A stretch of 64,000 bases of DNA, taken from positions 892,655 through 956,654 of the forward strand of contig VZRZ01000222.1 in the NCBI GenBank assembly GCA_013398175.1, given 5' to 3'. Positions within the stretch are counted from its first letter, which is position 1. The number at the start of each line of letters is the position of its first letter. Made by a program: the position numbers and the translations under genes. Shown piece after piece: positions 25,331-38,500 of the stretch. Origin of the DNA: Climacteris rufus. Its lineage: Eukaryota; Chordata; Aves; Passeriformes; Climacteridae. The notes beneath the pieces are model-generated. The model saw nothing but the letters and a program-made list of their open reading frames with translations. It was not told the origin of the DNA and ran no database searches.

Positions 25331-27945
25331 TGAGTGAAATGAATTCTGAACTTTGAATGCAAAATTCACATTTAAGATTCCCTTACTTATGTGACTTGCT
25401 AGCAGTCTCTGTGGTACTCCCCCAGAAATAAGATAGAACTCAATGTCAGCAAGAAAAGCACCACCTGGCCTCTGGGAAAGGAAAGGCTACATGGCATAGT
25501 TTAAGAAGAACAATTCCTTCCACAGTAATTACACAGGACTGTATTGCCCAAATAATGGACCACAGGCTGTATTCAGTCTGCAGGACGTCTCTGCCCAAAC
25601 TAGTAGCTTTCTCTAGGAGCAAAAAGAAAAAGAGTGGGAGAGAATACACCAAGGAAACACTTTGCTTGCTTTGCTCGAATGCCCCTGCAGAAGAGGCACC
25701 TGACTCTGACTGCAGCAGAAACGCGCTGCTTGTTTGGAAAGAGCTCTAGGCTGATCAGGAACAGTCATTTTTCATATCCTTACATTATGTTACATTCCTT
25801 AATGTAATCAGGCCTGAAGTTAGAAAAAGGTTTCCAACAGTTGAGCCAGGAGGTTCCAGAAGAGCTGTCAGTGGGAACAATGGTGGGAAGATACCTTGCT
25901 GGTTTTAAAATGTTGCTTCATGAACCATGACAGATTAAATGCTGAGACAGCAGGGATGGCAAGGGACATCACCCTAAGAGATTGCTACGGTTTCCTACGA
26001 TGCTGCTTTCCGCTCTATATACTGCTGCCTACTTCTCTGCTCTTGACTGAAACACAACCTGTCAAAAATGCACTCTCTTCTGCATATATCAGCACATTAA
26101 TTTTCAGCAATGTGATATAGGAGGCTCTTCTGCACCAACCCAAGAAAAAAAACCAGCCTTTTTTCTTTCTTGAAGAGATGAAGATTTGTTCAGGAAACTG
26201 ATTTTTTATTGAGAGTTGTGTGTTCATTTCGAAGGTGGGTGAAGAAGGAAAATGGACAAATGCATGAGGGAATTAAGATCACTGCTTATGAGTCAGTACT
26301 GCAAGAATTACCAACTACAGAATATTTTCACTGAAAACAGAATTAAATAGACCTCTCTAGAATAATGATGTCTAAACTCCATCATCAGTCCATGGAATTT
26401 GGAAAATATTAGGTTGATCTGTTCGCCCATCTACAGATGCCTTTATGGGGGTGAAGATTTACCTGCATAGGTCGTCTTTTGGTAAACTTTTAGCTTGTAT
26501 AACTATAGCACAATACTGACAAAAGCTTCCTTGTTACGGCATTTATACATTTCTTTCTAGCCATGTTTTCCATGGAATAGGTCTGAATTATTAGCCATCT
26601 ATCAAAGTATGCAAGTGAAGGGACTTTCAAATCTTCCAAATGCAATGAAATGTATTTCAGCATTTCAGCACTGAACGCCTGCGTAATTTATGGCAGACTG
26701 CACATAATTTCTATGTATGGCTATACCTAACACGGGTGGCTCATTTCACATTTGAAATTCAATTCTGCCAGTTGACTAATTGATTCGCTTTCATAAACAC
26801 TCTAAAATTTGTAACAAGAACAATGCTTTGCTGTAAGTTACTGTTTTGGGGCTGTACCAAAATTAACTATGAATATTTACTTTCAACAAAAGCCAGTGGG
26901 ACCAACAGTAAATAATGAAAACATAGTGATTCATAATTTCTTTTTATAATCCCTACCGTTACAAGAGATTCAGCAAAATTTCAAATCCTATAAATCATCC
27001 CCTTAAAATACAGGGTATTGGGCTATTCAAGCTCAGTTTTCTGTTCTCTGCCCCCTTCCCCCCATACCTTTCAAGAGCCCTCCCTCTGCTAGGATCCCTC
27101 TGGTTCTGTCTTGGGATACATGACAGTGAACAAGCTTCAGACACGAGCTTTGATAGCCACCTTGTCCATGAACATTTGCCAGAAGAATTGAATTAGGGTG
27201 TTTTTGAGGAAGGTGGGAAATATGTTGATTCCAGAAAGAACTATAAATTACTCCAAAAGCCCTTGAACATATATCCTGAAGTCACCCTGGTTTCCAGAGC
27301 AAAGACCTAGCTTAAAACATGAGAGAGAGAAACAGCTCAGACTGTGGCAGCGTCCTCAGCAAGGCCTGCTGAGGACTGCAGTTCAGTTCCCACAAGTCCC
27401 ATTAGGTCAACTTGTGCAGTTGCAGCAGGAAAGGTGGGATTAACATAGAGTATGACGGGTGATGCATTAGTCCACTGCAACTCTTGCATGGTCAGGTTTG
27501 GAGAGCAGCACATACACTGGTGATGGACAGTTCTACCAGCTCCAGACTCCTGGGAGCACTGCCCAGCCTTATCACATCACCCTTCTCCCCAGCTGCAGAC
27601 GAGCAGCTCTCCTACCGCATGGCCATTCACTGTGGCACTGACACCTGGCATTTGGGGGAACAGGCAAGGTGGGCCTCAGGTAGGTTTAGGATCAAAGATA
27701 TTAATTTATAAATAATATCAGTTAAATTAGTGTGATTTTAAGTGTATGAAAGGCTCTTTAATATAGTTCAGAGACAAGCACACCTTCCCCTTGGCTGTGT
27801 TCTTGCCCTTCTTCTTCTGCAGAAGATAAGCACAGTTTGAGCTTTCTTTTTTCTCCAGGAAGTTTCCTTGGCCCAAGAATTAATCCTGGCATTTAATTCA
27901 AGTTATAATTTTGTTAGTGATAGAGACATAAGTCCTTAATTTATT

Positions 27946-27967
27946 TGTTGCTGTTGTTGTTGTTGTT
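27946..27967. repeat. (GTT)n microsatellite
   Basis: About seven GTT units with one interruption (GCT) near the start. Confidence 0.88.
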
Positions 27968-28591
27968 ATTGAGAAAAGCATTTCTGTATAAATAAAAATC
28001 AAAACTATTAAAAAGTTTTAAAAAGCCTGACTTGCTTTGCAGAATTTTCAATCCTCCAGGATGCAGCAAAAATAGAATGAAGTACTTACATCTTCAAAAG
28101 GCGTTTAGCCAAACACTTCATAAAAGGTTAAAGTGCAGAAATATGAAATAACTGAAAAGCTGGCTCACTGGGCTGCAAATTGGCCAAGAAGAGGAAGTGA
28201 ATTTGAAAAGGAAAAGAATTTATAAGAGGTTGTGATAGAGATCAGCAGATCTTCAGCCTCTCAATACTATATTAACAATGGTACAAAAAGTTTTTGTTGT
28301 CAGTTCCTGACAGTACATTCTAGTTAACAATAAGGAAAGAACAATACAATCAGAAACAGGAAAATGTAAAATATTCATGCATTGCAGTACTCATAAATAA
28401 CAACACACGAGAGAGAAAAACAGTAAAGAAAGGGACCACTATCTAATGGAAAATTGTTGCAGAATTACAAGGAAAATATTTCTATTCCAGAAAAAAAGTA
28501 CCCAATTCAACTAGAAGTGCAGCTCCTGTAAATAAGACAAACTAAATCACCTTAGAATTACATTCAGGTCTCAGGAAAGTTGAGAAAGTCT

Positions 28592-28640
28592 TAGGTGTAT
28601 ATATATGTGTGTGTGTGTGTGTCTCTGTGTGTCTATACAA
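28592..28640. repeat. (TA)n/(TG)n microsatellite
   Basis: A short TA run passes into about nine TG units and then TCTCTGTGTGTC. It is a compound dinucleotide repeat, likely length-variable between individuals. Confidence 0.9.
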
Positions 28641-31600
28641 TCAGTAAAATATAATCTAGATTAAATTGAATTCAATACTTTGTTAAAGAGAAAAAGCATA
28701 TGTAGAGGCACACATTTACTCAGTACAAATTTTTCTAATCTCCAGTGTCCAACTGGTCAGCCTTACAGTGTCTGTGGTTTGTCTTGAACCACATTCCCAA
28801 GTGTTTCCACTCTTACTAGTCTTGTAATCATCATAGGGGTTCTGTTTTATCAGTATGAGGTTCACCATAGGTCTGGGATAAACAGGGAAGTCATGGCCAC
28901 CATCAGCCCTGCATCCCTAGAGGTGCATCAGTGCAGTTTGTACGAGTAGAGAGTTAACCAGACACAACCATTACTAGATCAAGTTTAAAAATAGGGCTTT
29001 TTTTCCCAAAAGTCTTCATTTTTTCCCTCAAGTCCTATAGTTTGCTACACAAACCACAGAGGTGGTAAAGCTGGCCTTCCAGTTGTTGCCTCTCTGATGA
29101 TGCCCTAGTGAAGTCTGGAATGAAGTATATTTCAGAGTACTTTCTCACTTCTTTAGGAAAGAAACAGAAAACAAACAAAAGAAACCTTGTAATTTAAGTT
29201 TTTACATAGTGTTTTCTTTGCATGTGACTTTCAAATACTCCCTGTGGGGCTGTGTCTCTAACTAGACACTCTTTTTACAACTTTATCATTCAAAATTCCT
29301 GAGGAGTAAAATTGTGAATGACCATATAAATGCAATACATTTCCTTCATCCTTTCACAGAATGTTGCTTCTTTCCTTGTTAGATGCCAATGCTATTTAAA
29401 GAATGTCTGCAACTCTTTTTGTCTTTCTGAATCTAAAAAATGAGGGAAAAACATTGAAGAACAGTCTCTTTCAGGAGTGTAACTTTTCCACACTCTGGGA
29501 CAAATTTGGCTAAGAATGCAGACAAACACTGAGCTTAGAAGTAAGAAATTATGTGAGATTTTATGTTGGCATTGAACCAGTGGACTCAGAGGAATTATGG
29601 GTTGCTAAAATTTCAACGTGACTAGTGAGGACATGACAAATTGATTTTGAGAACCTCACAGAGAAGATGTCTGATGATACTAGGCTGAGGATAATATTTA
29701 ACAGGGGATAAAATCTATACTGCTTCCTCAAAAGAAAAATGCCACCCTGTGCTGCTGAATGGTAAAATGTGCAAATGACAACATTGAGTCAACAAGTCCT
29801 GTGGTGGCTAAATCTTTGCACAGAATCTGAGGGATTTCTCCATTGTGAAAGGAATCTAAGCAAAAAGTCATGAAGCTTCTTTCTGGGAATTGGTTCTAAT
29901 AGTGCAGGTTACAAAGAGGCAGCGCTGTTTTTGAAAGACTGTCTTAAGCCTCATTCTTTGCAGTTAAGTCATAGCTATTTTAGCCATAAAATATGATTCA
30001 TGTCAGAAAAATGGCAATTTTTTTTTTTTAATCTATGATGCAGCACCTATATTAAAGATCTAGGCATGAAAACAAAAAAGGATGACAGAAATGTAGACAT
30101 CAGCTGCTTAACAAAATACACTATGGAATAATAACCATAAAGAATACCTCCATAATAAAAGTTCAAAATTAAAAGCTTTTGATTGCTCTTGGTTCTGAAA
30201 ATTGTGTTTATCTGAGTAAACATAGTATTATTACAAGTAAACTCCAAAAGCAGAGAAGAGACACAGTGGGTGTGAAGCCAGCTTTATTTTGGCCAGAACT
30301 AGATGCCTGGTTGTAAAAATAAGAAGTATTTTTAAATGAGAAACCACAGAATTTCATATGGATAAGATGAAAATGCCATTTTCATCATTTTTCCTTTTAT
30401 TTTATTGAAAGGGACATTTCACACAAAATTTTACTTTTTATAAATAAAAAGGCTTTTTCCAATGAGAAACTTGTATTTTAGAAACCTCTCCAGAATTTAC
30501 TTTTACAACTGAGAAAATAATGTACCCACGCTATCAGTCCACAGTACAACTTTTAAATGGTTGAGAATTTCATCGGAACCAAATCAAACCAAAACCCACT
30601 TAGGTGAAAAACAACTTGTTGGAGCTGACAGACTGTTAAAACTGCAGATACTAGAGACAAGCCAGAAATTCAGTGCAAACTGTGTGTCCTGTACACCGTA
30701 TACACTGAACACCAGTGAGCAGATAACATTAGAGAATGAAGAGCATTAAATGTCAAGGGCAGCAGATACAGAAAGAGGAAGGCAATGAATGAACTTCCGA
30801 AGTCATAAAGTGGAAGCAATGAAGAAACATTCATATTCACACAAATATGCTACACTGTGAACAAAAATGATGCTCTTAGAGGCTATTGCAGCAATATATT
30901 ATGGGAAGGAAAAACTCAAAGTATGCACCAAGACATTAAGTGTAATCACTACAAACCAGGTAAAATAGGAAGAAAAACAGTCAAGGTCTTTAATACCTTG
31001 CAGACAAGTCTTTATTCAGAAATCAATTTGGGGAACTAAAATTCTGCAGAGTCCCTAATTATGCTCAGTTTTGTATCAACAAGCAAAAAACAGGAAAAAA
31101 TCACTTTCAGCAAGAGATTAAAACAAGCAATGGCTCAAAAAATAAAGACCATGCACTTAGCCCTTATTCATACATGCAAAATTAGTCCAAACACTAAGAA
31201 GTCCAAAAAATATGAGCCATGAGGCTGATTAATTTCAAAATTAGAATATTTATTATGTGCTGTATTATGCGCATTTCACCACCCAATATTAAAAATCACA
31301 ATCCAGTAAAATGAAGGAAATGGTTGTACTTCAGACCATCATAAAATGCTGCTCGGAGAAGTCAGATCTAAAAAGCAGCATGTTGTTTAGTACCCTGATA
31401 AAGGAGACCACAGGTGAGGAAGCCAAGGAGAATGGACTGGGGAGTTCTGCAGGAGCAGAAGGGGCAAAGGGGGTGACTCCAAAGGATTTGATACAAGCAA
31501 GTTTTTCTTTACCAGCTATGGGACAAACCCCGACAACCTCACTGCTTTAGAGGATGGATAGAAAACATGCTTCATGCCTACTGGGTAGTAGGACGCCTCC

Positions 31601-33291
31601 TTTAGGAGGCAAAAAATGTTAAACTGGGAGATAAAGTTTTCCCAAGCCAAGTTCCAGCACAAGAAAATGTAACTGGAGGTACTTAGCCCCAGAGACCTGC
31701 AGTACTAAGGCAAGGAAATGCTCTTACCTCAGGTTTTAATTTTTATTTGATTTATATCAGAAAGAATATTTAATAGCTCTCCCATTCACCTACGTACTCT
31801 GTAACGCTCACACATACAGAGTATGCAGATTATGAGACAGACTAATGCCTCTCTCCACTGAAATTACTGTAATAGCAAAGCCATTTTGCAGATGACAGTG
31901 TAAGTATCAGCTCAGATAATCCTGGAAAATTAATGCCCCAAATGAAATGCTGCCTCAGAGCTGAGGGAATACATTTTATTCTTTAGTCTTTTTACTCTTA
32001 CTTTATATATATTGTTTCCCACTCTGGAGTATAATTTCTTTATTTTTCCCCCCACTCTTCAGCACAAGGCCAGCGCAATCATTTAGCAGGCTTTAAAACC
32101 AAAAAGGATCTCAGAATCAGCTAACATGAATGCTGAGTGGAACCGAACAGAGAAAGGTGAACAGCTTGTAGAATGGGGTGAAGATCAGAGGCATGCTCTC
32201 AGTCTCCCATAATCTGGAAACAGGGATGGGAAAGCCACACACAACTCCAGGAAGCAATTCATTCATTTTATGTGCCCTGAAATTGCTATGCAGAGGTGCC
32301 ACTCTCTCTCCACATGCACAGATGGAGGCCAAATCATTAGCATGGACGAAAGCACCTGATTTTTGAAGGCTTAGAATACATTAAAGAGATCCTACGCAAA
32401 AGACTATCTGACTCTGCAGGACAGCGGCAAGGAAGAAAAGCTTCACAGGACATTACCAAAAACACAATAAGGGTGGAACAACAAGGTGACTGGAACAGTA
32501 ATACAAGTTTTCTGGTTGTTTGCTTTTCAGTTTGTTTTTCTAAGACCTAAAAACTGCCTCCTTCTATTTATGCTACCATCAAATTTATTATTTACTTACT
32601 TACTACTAATAATAAACAGTTTCTTTTTAAACTTATCGTTTGTATATGCCTCTCATTGTATCAGACTGTACAATTATCAAACAGAAAGGGCAAATTCTTT
32701 CCTTGGCCAGATCCTTGGAAGTTCCTTAGTCCACAGGGCACTAAACACAGGCTTTATCCATTATGCGGAAAACATCCTTAATACATTAAACACACTCCAA
32801 GAATCCTCTAAGGGGGTTGAATCTAAAAATCAAACAGGGGAAGAGTATGGAGCCTATATACCTCAAAGATGATCTGAACTGCAGCACATTCCGGTCTGTG
32901 TCATACAACAGAAATAAAGAAAATTCATTCTTTCTCACTATACTACTTACTCAGTTCTTCAATGACATCAATTTTAATTTATTAACTGTTTTCTGATCCA
33001 CTTGATCTTTTCTATGCTTCCAGGCTGTGAGATCTGCTTTTTATACTTTTTGTTTGAGTTATCATAGGGTTTTAATTGTCATACTAATTGTGGTAATTCA
33101 TGTCTTATGTTGTCTTTCTATTGAATTCAGACTCCAAGTCAATCTCATAAATAGATGAAATGAGCTCTGTTACTGAATTTACCTGATTGCAGGACATCAA
33201 AAAATACTTTGCAGAAACTCAAGTTCCCAATCTGCAAAAACCCTCATAATAATGGACCACTTGGTAAATAAGAAATTTACTGAATGTTGAC

Positions 33292-34262
33292 ATTCAAAGA
33301 GTTGTGTCAATGGTTTGATGTCTAAGTGGAGACCAGTGACAAGTGGTGTTCCTCAGGGGTCAGTACGGGGATCTGCACTGTTTAACATCTTTGTCAGTGA
33401 CATGGACAGTGGGGTTGAATATGACCTCAGCAAGTCTACCAACAATCCCAAGCTGTGCAGTGTGGTCAAGATGTTGTGGGGCAGAGATGTCATCCAGAGG
33501 GACCTGGACAGGCTTTAAAGATGGCTCCATGTGAACCTCATGAATTAAGCAAGGCCAAGTGCAAGGTCCTTGCATGTGGGTCAGGACAATCTCAAGCATA
33601 AAAATAGGCTGGGCAGAGAATGGATTGAGAACAGCCCCAGGGAGAAGGACTTGGGAGTGTTGGTGGAGCAGAAGCTGGATGTGAGCTGGCCATGTGCCCT
33701 TGCAGCCCAGAAGGCCACCAATGTCCTGGGCTGCACCCAAGGCAGCGTGGGAAGCAGGGCCAGGGAGGGGATTCTGCCCCTCCACTTCCCTCTGGTGAGA
33801 CCCCACCTGCAGTGCTGCATCCAGCTCTGGGGCACCCAACATAAGAAGGATGTGGGCGTGCTGCAGCGAGTCCAGAGGAGGACCAAGAAGATGATCAGAA
33901 GACAGGCTGAGGGAGCTGTGATTGTTCAGCCTGGAGAAGAGAAGGCTCCAGTGATACCTTCCAGCAGCCTCCCAGTAGCTAAAGGGGCTACAAAAGAGCT
34001 GGAAAGGGACTTTTCACAGAGACAGGTAGGGATAGGACAAGGGGGAAGGGTTTCAAACTGAAAGAGGGCAGGTCAAGGTTAGCTATTAGCAAAAAATTCT
34101 TCACTTTGAGGGTGGTGAGGCACTCGCACAAGTTACCCAGAGAAGCTGTGGATCTCTCATCCCTGGAAGTGTTCAAAGTCAGGTTGGATGGAGCCCTGAT
34201 CAACCTGGTCTAGTGGAAGGTGCCCGTGGCAGGGGGTTGGAACCAATCTACAATTATATGAT
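33292..34262 (+). mobile_element. CR1 LINE, 5'-truncated, dead reverse transcriptase
   Basis: About 970 bases of CR1 in sense orientation. The first part encodes the middle of the reverse transcriptase domain: S-G-V-P-Q-G-S at 33342-33362, then L-F-N-I-F-V-S-D-M. The catalytic F-A-D-D box is changed to S-T-N-N (33435-33446), with both aspartates now asparagine, so the enzyme could not work. The frame has stops at 33516-33518 and 33546-33548. From 33570 it stays open for 163 codons and covers the C-terminal region (E-K-D-L-G-V-L, R-P-H-L-Q-C-C, Q-R-R-T-K-K-M-I). The 3' untranslated part runs through TGGTCTAGTGGAAGGTGCCC and GGGGGTTGGAACC to a weak tail at about 34245-34262 with eroded octamers. 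CR1 normally copies its own RNA at nicked chromosomal targets; this copy is a fossil. Confidence 0.93.
33435..33446 (+). pseudogene. Inactivated catalytic box of the CR1 reverse transcriptase
   Basis: In the frame that carries the S-G-V-P-Q-G-S motif, the codons TCT ACC AAC AAT read S-T-N-N where active CR1 copies have F-A-D-D. Loss of both metal-binding aspartates abolishes reverse transcription in this family. Confidence 0.85.
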
Positions 34263-34749
34263 TTGAAGATCTGAGGATGCTATTCAGGGATTGTCAATTA
34301 TTAGTTCAAAGTTAGAGATAGGGAAGAGACTTTGGGTTTGGAATCCATGTCTGTCAATTCCTTCTGACTGAAATGTTTGATAGGAAATATACAACATCAT
34401 AGTCATAAGGAATTATAAGGACAAAATTAAAAGCAAATGAAGAAAAGACAGAAGATAGTCACAAGCTATTTTGCTGCTAAAACTAGTGGAAAGCAAGTAC
34501 TACTGCATCTTACCACTTAGACAATAATGTTCAATTTTTCCTTAACTCCTTCCCTTTATTACAATTTTCCTTGCATGCAATTACACTATTGCTTTAGTTA
34601 GGAACAAAAGTGAATCTTCTCTCTCCACCTGGGTTCAGAGAGGTCTCAGAACAAGTGAATTAGTTTCCTAGTAGGGTTACTCGCTGGTCAGCAATAATGG
34701 GGCCTTGTACATTTAACACTGTCTTGATAACCCAAGCACAACAGAGGTC
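34263..34749. other. Short spacer between two CR1 copies
   Basis: AT-rich sequence with no feature recognised. Older LINE sequence may extend into its right part, but I could not align it by eye. Confidence 0.4.
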
Positions 34750-35540
34750 ATATTTTGTTAGAAAAGATGATGTGCAGGACTGAAAATACTGGGAGATATT
34801 AAATGCAAGATGTTCTTGACAAACCGGAGAAACGGTCTGGAAAAATGCAATTTACTATGGGTAAATTCTAGCTCTAGATTAGAGTACACAAATACAACAT
34901 GGGAAACAACTAACCATGGCAGCAGCCATGCTGGAAAAGATCTGGGGGATGCAAGCGGAAAATGACTCAGCACTGATCTACTGCTATGGAAATTAATGCC
35001 TCTTATTCTGGGAGCTTATACTGCTTTCACAAACAGAAGTATAACCTCTAAGTGGTACAAAATAATCTTCTTTCCTATTTTCTTCACCAGCCCTGGAGTC
35101 TCAGCAGATCTGATGTGTCAGGTGTTGGGTATCCTTTGAAGAAAGATGTAGACAATCAAAAGAGAATGCAAAGCAGAATGCTGAATAAGGTGAAAGAGAT
35201 ATAATCTCTGGGAAAAAGAAAAAAAAAAAAGAACTTTGGAATTGGTTTATGTGGAGAAGAATTTTGTGCTTGCAAGGCACAAAAAAAATATGTTCTCTGA
35301 ATCAGAAGAAATACTAAGAGTTTAGATTGAAGGAAAGGGCTTTGAGAAGTTTTTTATATCAGTTAAGCCAGTAGAATAACTTTCTCTGGAGGGTGTGAAA
35401 ACCCTCTCAGGACCGTTTTAAGCACTGTTTGACTGAAACCATCAGAAATGTCACAGGTAGAGGGATCTTGGCTTGGAGCAAGAACTCCTAGTCCAGATGG
35501 CAGACATAGCTCGACTGAATAGCCTGCAGTCTGCCTGTTA
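34750..35540 (+). repeat. Ancient CR1-like LINE copy
   Basis: This is a heavily mutated CR1-type copy in the same orientation as the younger one upstream. Landmarks in order fit CR1 ORF2 and its 3' end: a TGCAATTTACTATGGGTAAA block (about 34846) as in the M-x-F-N-K-x-K region; GCTGGAAAAGATCTGGGGGA (about 34930) as in the E-K-D-L-G motif; CTTTGAAGAAAGATGTAGAC (about 35134) as in the K-K-D-V-D stretch; AATGCAAAGCAGAATGCTGA (about 35165) as in the Q-x-R-x-x-K-M-I stretch; and TCCTAGTCCAGATGGC near 35487, as in the 3' end. No open frame survives. The much higher divergence suggests a far older insertion than the CR1 at 33.3 kb. Confidence 0.62.
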
Positions 35541-38500
35541 CATTTCATAATTTTGCTCTGAAAATGACAAAAGGATATACTAGAATTAATACTTTGCAAA
35601 TTCTACAAGAAGATACACAAAAGCTTGGCTGGTCCAGAATTTCCACAAGGCCACACCTACTGTGCATGCACAGGCAATGTTAGATGGGAGAGAGTTTCTG
35701 TATAGGATCTGTGATCATCAGACAGCCCTGGTAGCACTAGTGCTCAGACACATTGCTGCATTAACACACTGCACATGGTGGTGCTAATGAGGGGGAGCAA
35801 TGTCCTGCTGATCTCTGTCCTTCATTCGATGACCCCACAGTGTCCCCCATCTGACTTTCATGTTGCTTTTGAGGGATGGTCAATTAGTCCATTGCTCTTT
35901 CCCTCCTCCTCACTGTTTCACCTGACTCCCCTCTCTACTTAATTTCGCTTTTGTTTTTCTATCCCATGCATCTCCTCCATGTCTTCTACTTGTAGGATTT
36001 TTTCAGAGCCATGTCTCCTTTATTTTCAACACAGTTTGCAACCATTTGGAATGTGTATGTGTGCTATTAGCTTCTCTTCAGCTCTTGCAGCTGGGGTTTC
36101 TTCTGTCCTTAAGGCCTTGTCAGAGATCATCCCTTTAAATGCCAAATGTAGAAAGGATTCACAACCAACATGGACATGCCAACAACTCTGACTATCTCCC
36201 TTACAAAAAAAATCCTGCCCTATGTCAGTCAGTTTTCTGTTGTTGGATTGTAGGTTATGAGCAAACATCTCCAACAGATGGGGATGATCCAAATGCACAT
36301 CAAACTCACTGTAATTCAACACTGTTGGAAGAGGTGAGACTGGGTTCTTTGACTGCTAGTGGCTTATGAAAGAACAAACCTTAAATACTATTTTATTTGA
36401 AAGACACCAGCTAATTCTGTATAATACGCACTATGAGCAATTGATACACTTGCTTTGTATAAGGAAATCTGGAGAATAAAACAGATTGCTGTTTCCATCA
36501 AAACACTTCAAGCTGGATTTAACAGTGCTGAAATGCTAATTGTAAATTGTATTTCACATCATACACTGCAGACTAATTTAAAAAGAGGAAAACATATTAT
36601 GGTAAATACCACAATGCATTCACCATGAGTCATCTAAGCATATGATGAACTGGAACAATACCAGCAGCACAACATAAAGCAGCTAAATTTAAGCTAGAGG
36701 GAGTACAATACCTTTTGATCAGGCCTTGTATATGCTGAGAATATATACAGCTGCACACACACCATTAGCTTTCTGGCAAAGAAAACAATGTGAACATTTT
36801 TTGTCTCTCACTCTTCTTTCACCAGCACAACCCTTAAAATATATTTGCATTAAGTCACTAAGAAGCAAAATAAGCAGTCTTGTTTGTATGAGGAAGAGGC
36901 AGCTTCAACATCAGTTCCCCATGCTCCACTGTGATGCTGACCTGACCACACTCGTATTACACAGATGCTTGCTTTTAGCATCCTAATGAGAACTTTCAAG
37001 AATTCAATTACTATTAAATTAGCTTTACTGAATGTTATCAGAATGCTGCTGAGGCTTTTGTATTATCCTATCAGCACAGGAAGGAAGGAATACCACACTG
37101 TCAATCCAATTATTTTTTCGTGTACTTTTTACAAGGAGGGGAAGGGTCAAGCATAAGATTTGTCTTTCTCAGGGGAAAAAGAAGGGAGCTGGCATCTTTG
37201 GGAATTCAGTGCCAGTTCCTTGGAACTTGAAGAAAGGCACGTCTGTCAAAACCTCTCAGCCTTTTCAGTAACCACCAGCTTTTAGTAGTCACTGTAGCAT
37301 TTCCAGAGACACTGGCTCCCTCTGAAACAGCTATCAAGTAGACAGGATCCTCATTATCCACAACACAGAGCTGGAATTCAAAAAACACTACTTTATTCAC
37401 TGCTTCACATAACTGCAGATCCTCTCTGAGGTGAAAGAAGCTCTGAAAAAGCCCATTTGGCTTCCTCCAGTTGGGTTCTGAAGCCCTCTCAGAAGCCCTA
37501 TGACTATATGATTCTGACATACCTGGGTGTGGAGGTGTGGTTGATCACAGGGATACCTCTGCTTTCATAAGAAAGATCAGAACACCAGTCTCCAGTCCTT
37601 CCATCCAGTAATTATTTATATTTTCCCCAGTACTTTGTAGTATTGTCCAAAGCAATATTAGAGAGGGTAGTGTACTTCAGTTATAGTTCCATGGTAACAT
37701 TATGTGAATGTTAGATATTTGTAAATAGGCATTACATGGACACATTACATTTCTCTCAGCTTTCCTTCTTCACATCCCTGAACACTCATATTTTCCTCTA
37801 AAATACACACTACAAAGCTCTTTGGTACTTTACTCTTTTGATTTCCATTCTGGTACTTGTGTTTCCACAACTCTTTTCTGAGGATCAAGCATTAACAGGC
37901 ATTGGTTTAAAATTGTATTGTTTCTGAGATGTGTAACAACCCTGCTAAGAACTGAGCCAGAAACCAGAGTAGGGATTTTATATATAAATCCTCAGATGTC
38001 CCACTGTGCCCATCATTCATCAATAACTCAGTCAACTGCCCTACTATTAGAAATGGATGATGCCAGCAGGGATCAAAGCACAAGGGACCCTGAGTGCATA
38101 TTAACTGAATTAAATTGTCAATGTATTAAACTTTCATGAATTCACAGGTTGATTTTAGCTTGTTTAGAAATTAAACTTCTACTGGGTGGATATAAAAATA
38201 CCCCCATACAAATACATACCTACAAAAAGAGGGAATCAATACTCTCAATACATTGCAAATTTAAAAGACTCAAACACAATTAAAACCTGCTTAGCTTAGC
38301 AGTAATGCAGAAGAATATAATTATTTCTCTCAGTGCTTAGATTACCTTCTCTGTCAAAACATTTTATTCTGGAAAACTGTAGCTGTTCAGAGAGCAAAGA
38401 ACAGTAAATAAATATGTGGCAACAGTAATTTGGTTACTCATATTACTGGAAAAGTCGTTGTATTTATCCCTTCAGCATACACAGTGCCATAAGATTGTCC

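Larger units (their letters stand above)
25331..33291. other. 8 kb of mostly unique, AT-rich, non-genic sequence
   Basis: No gene is supported. The longest open frame is 128 codons (plus, 32486-32872), rich in leucine and phenylalanine at its start, which is common by chance in T-rich DNA. Simple repeats lie at 27946-27967 and 28592-28640. A word resembling a CR1 catalytic box (TCTGATGATACTAGGCTGAG at 29666) occurs without other CR1 support. Confidence 0.5.

Noticed and set aside
29560..29780. Word resembling a CR1 catalytic box (29666)
   Set aside because: No adjoining CR1 sequence could be aligned by eye, so a single short match is not enough.
32486..32872. Plus-strand frame of 128 codons with a hydrophobic start
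   Set aside because: T-rich DNA readily yields Leu and Phe runs; no signal peptide context or conserved domain seen.
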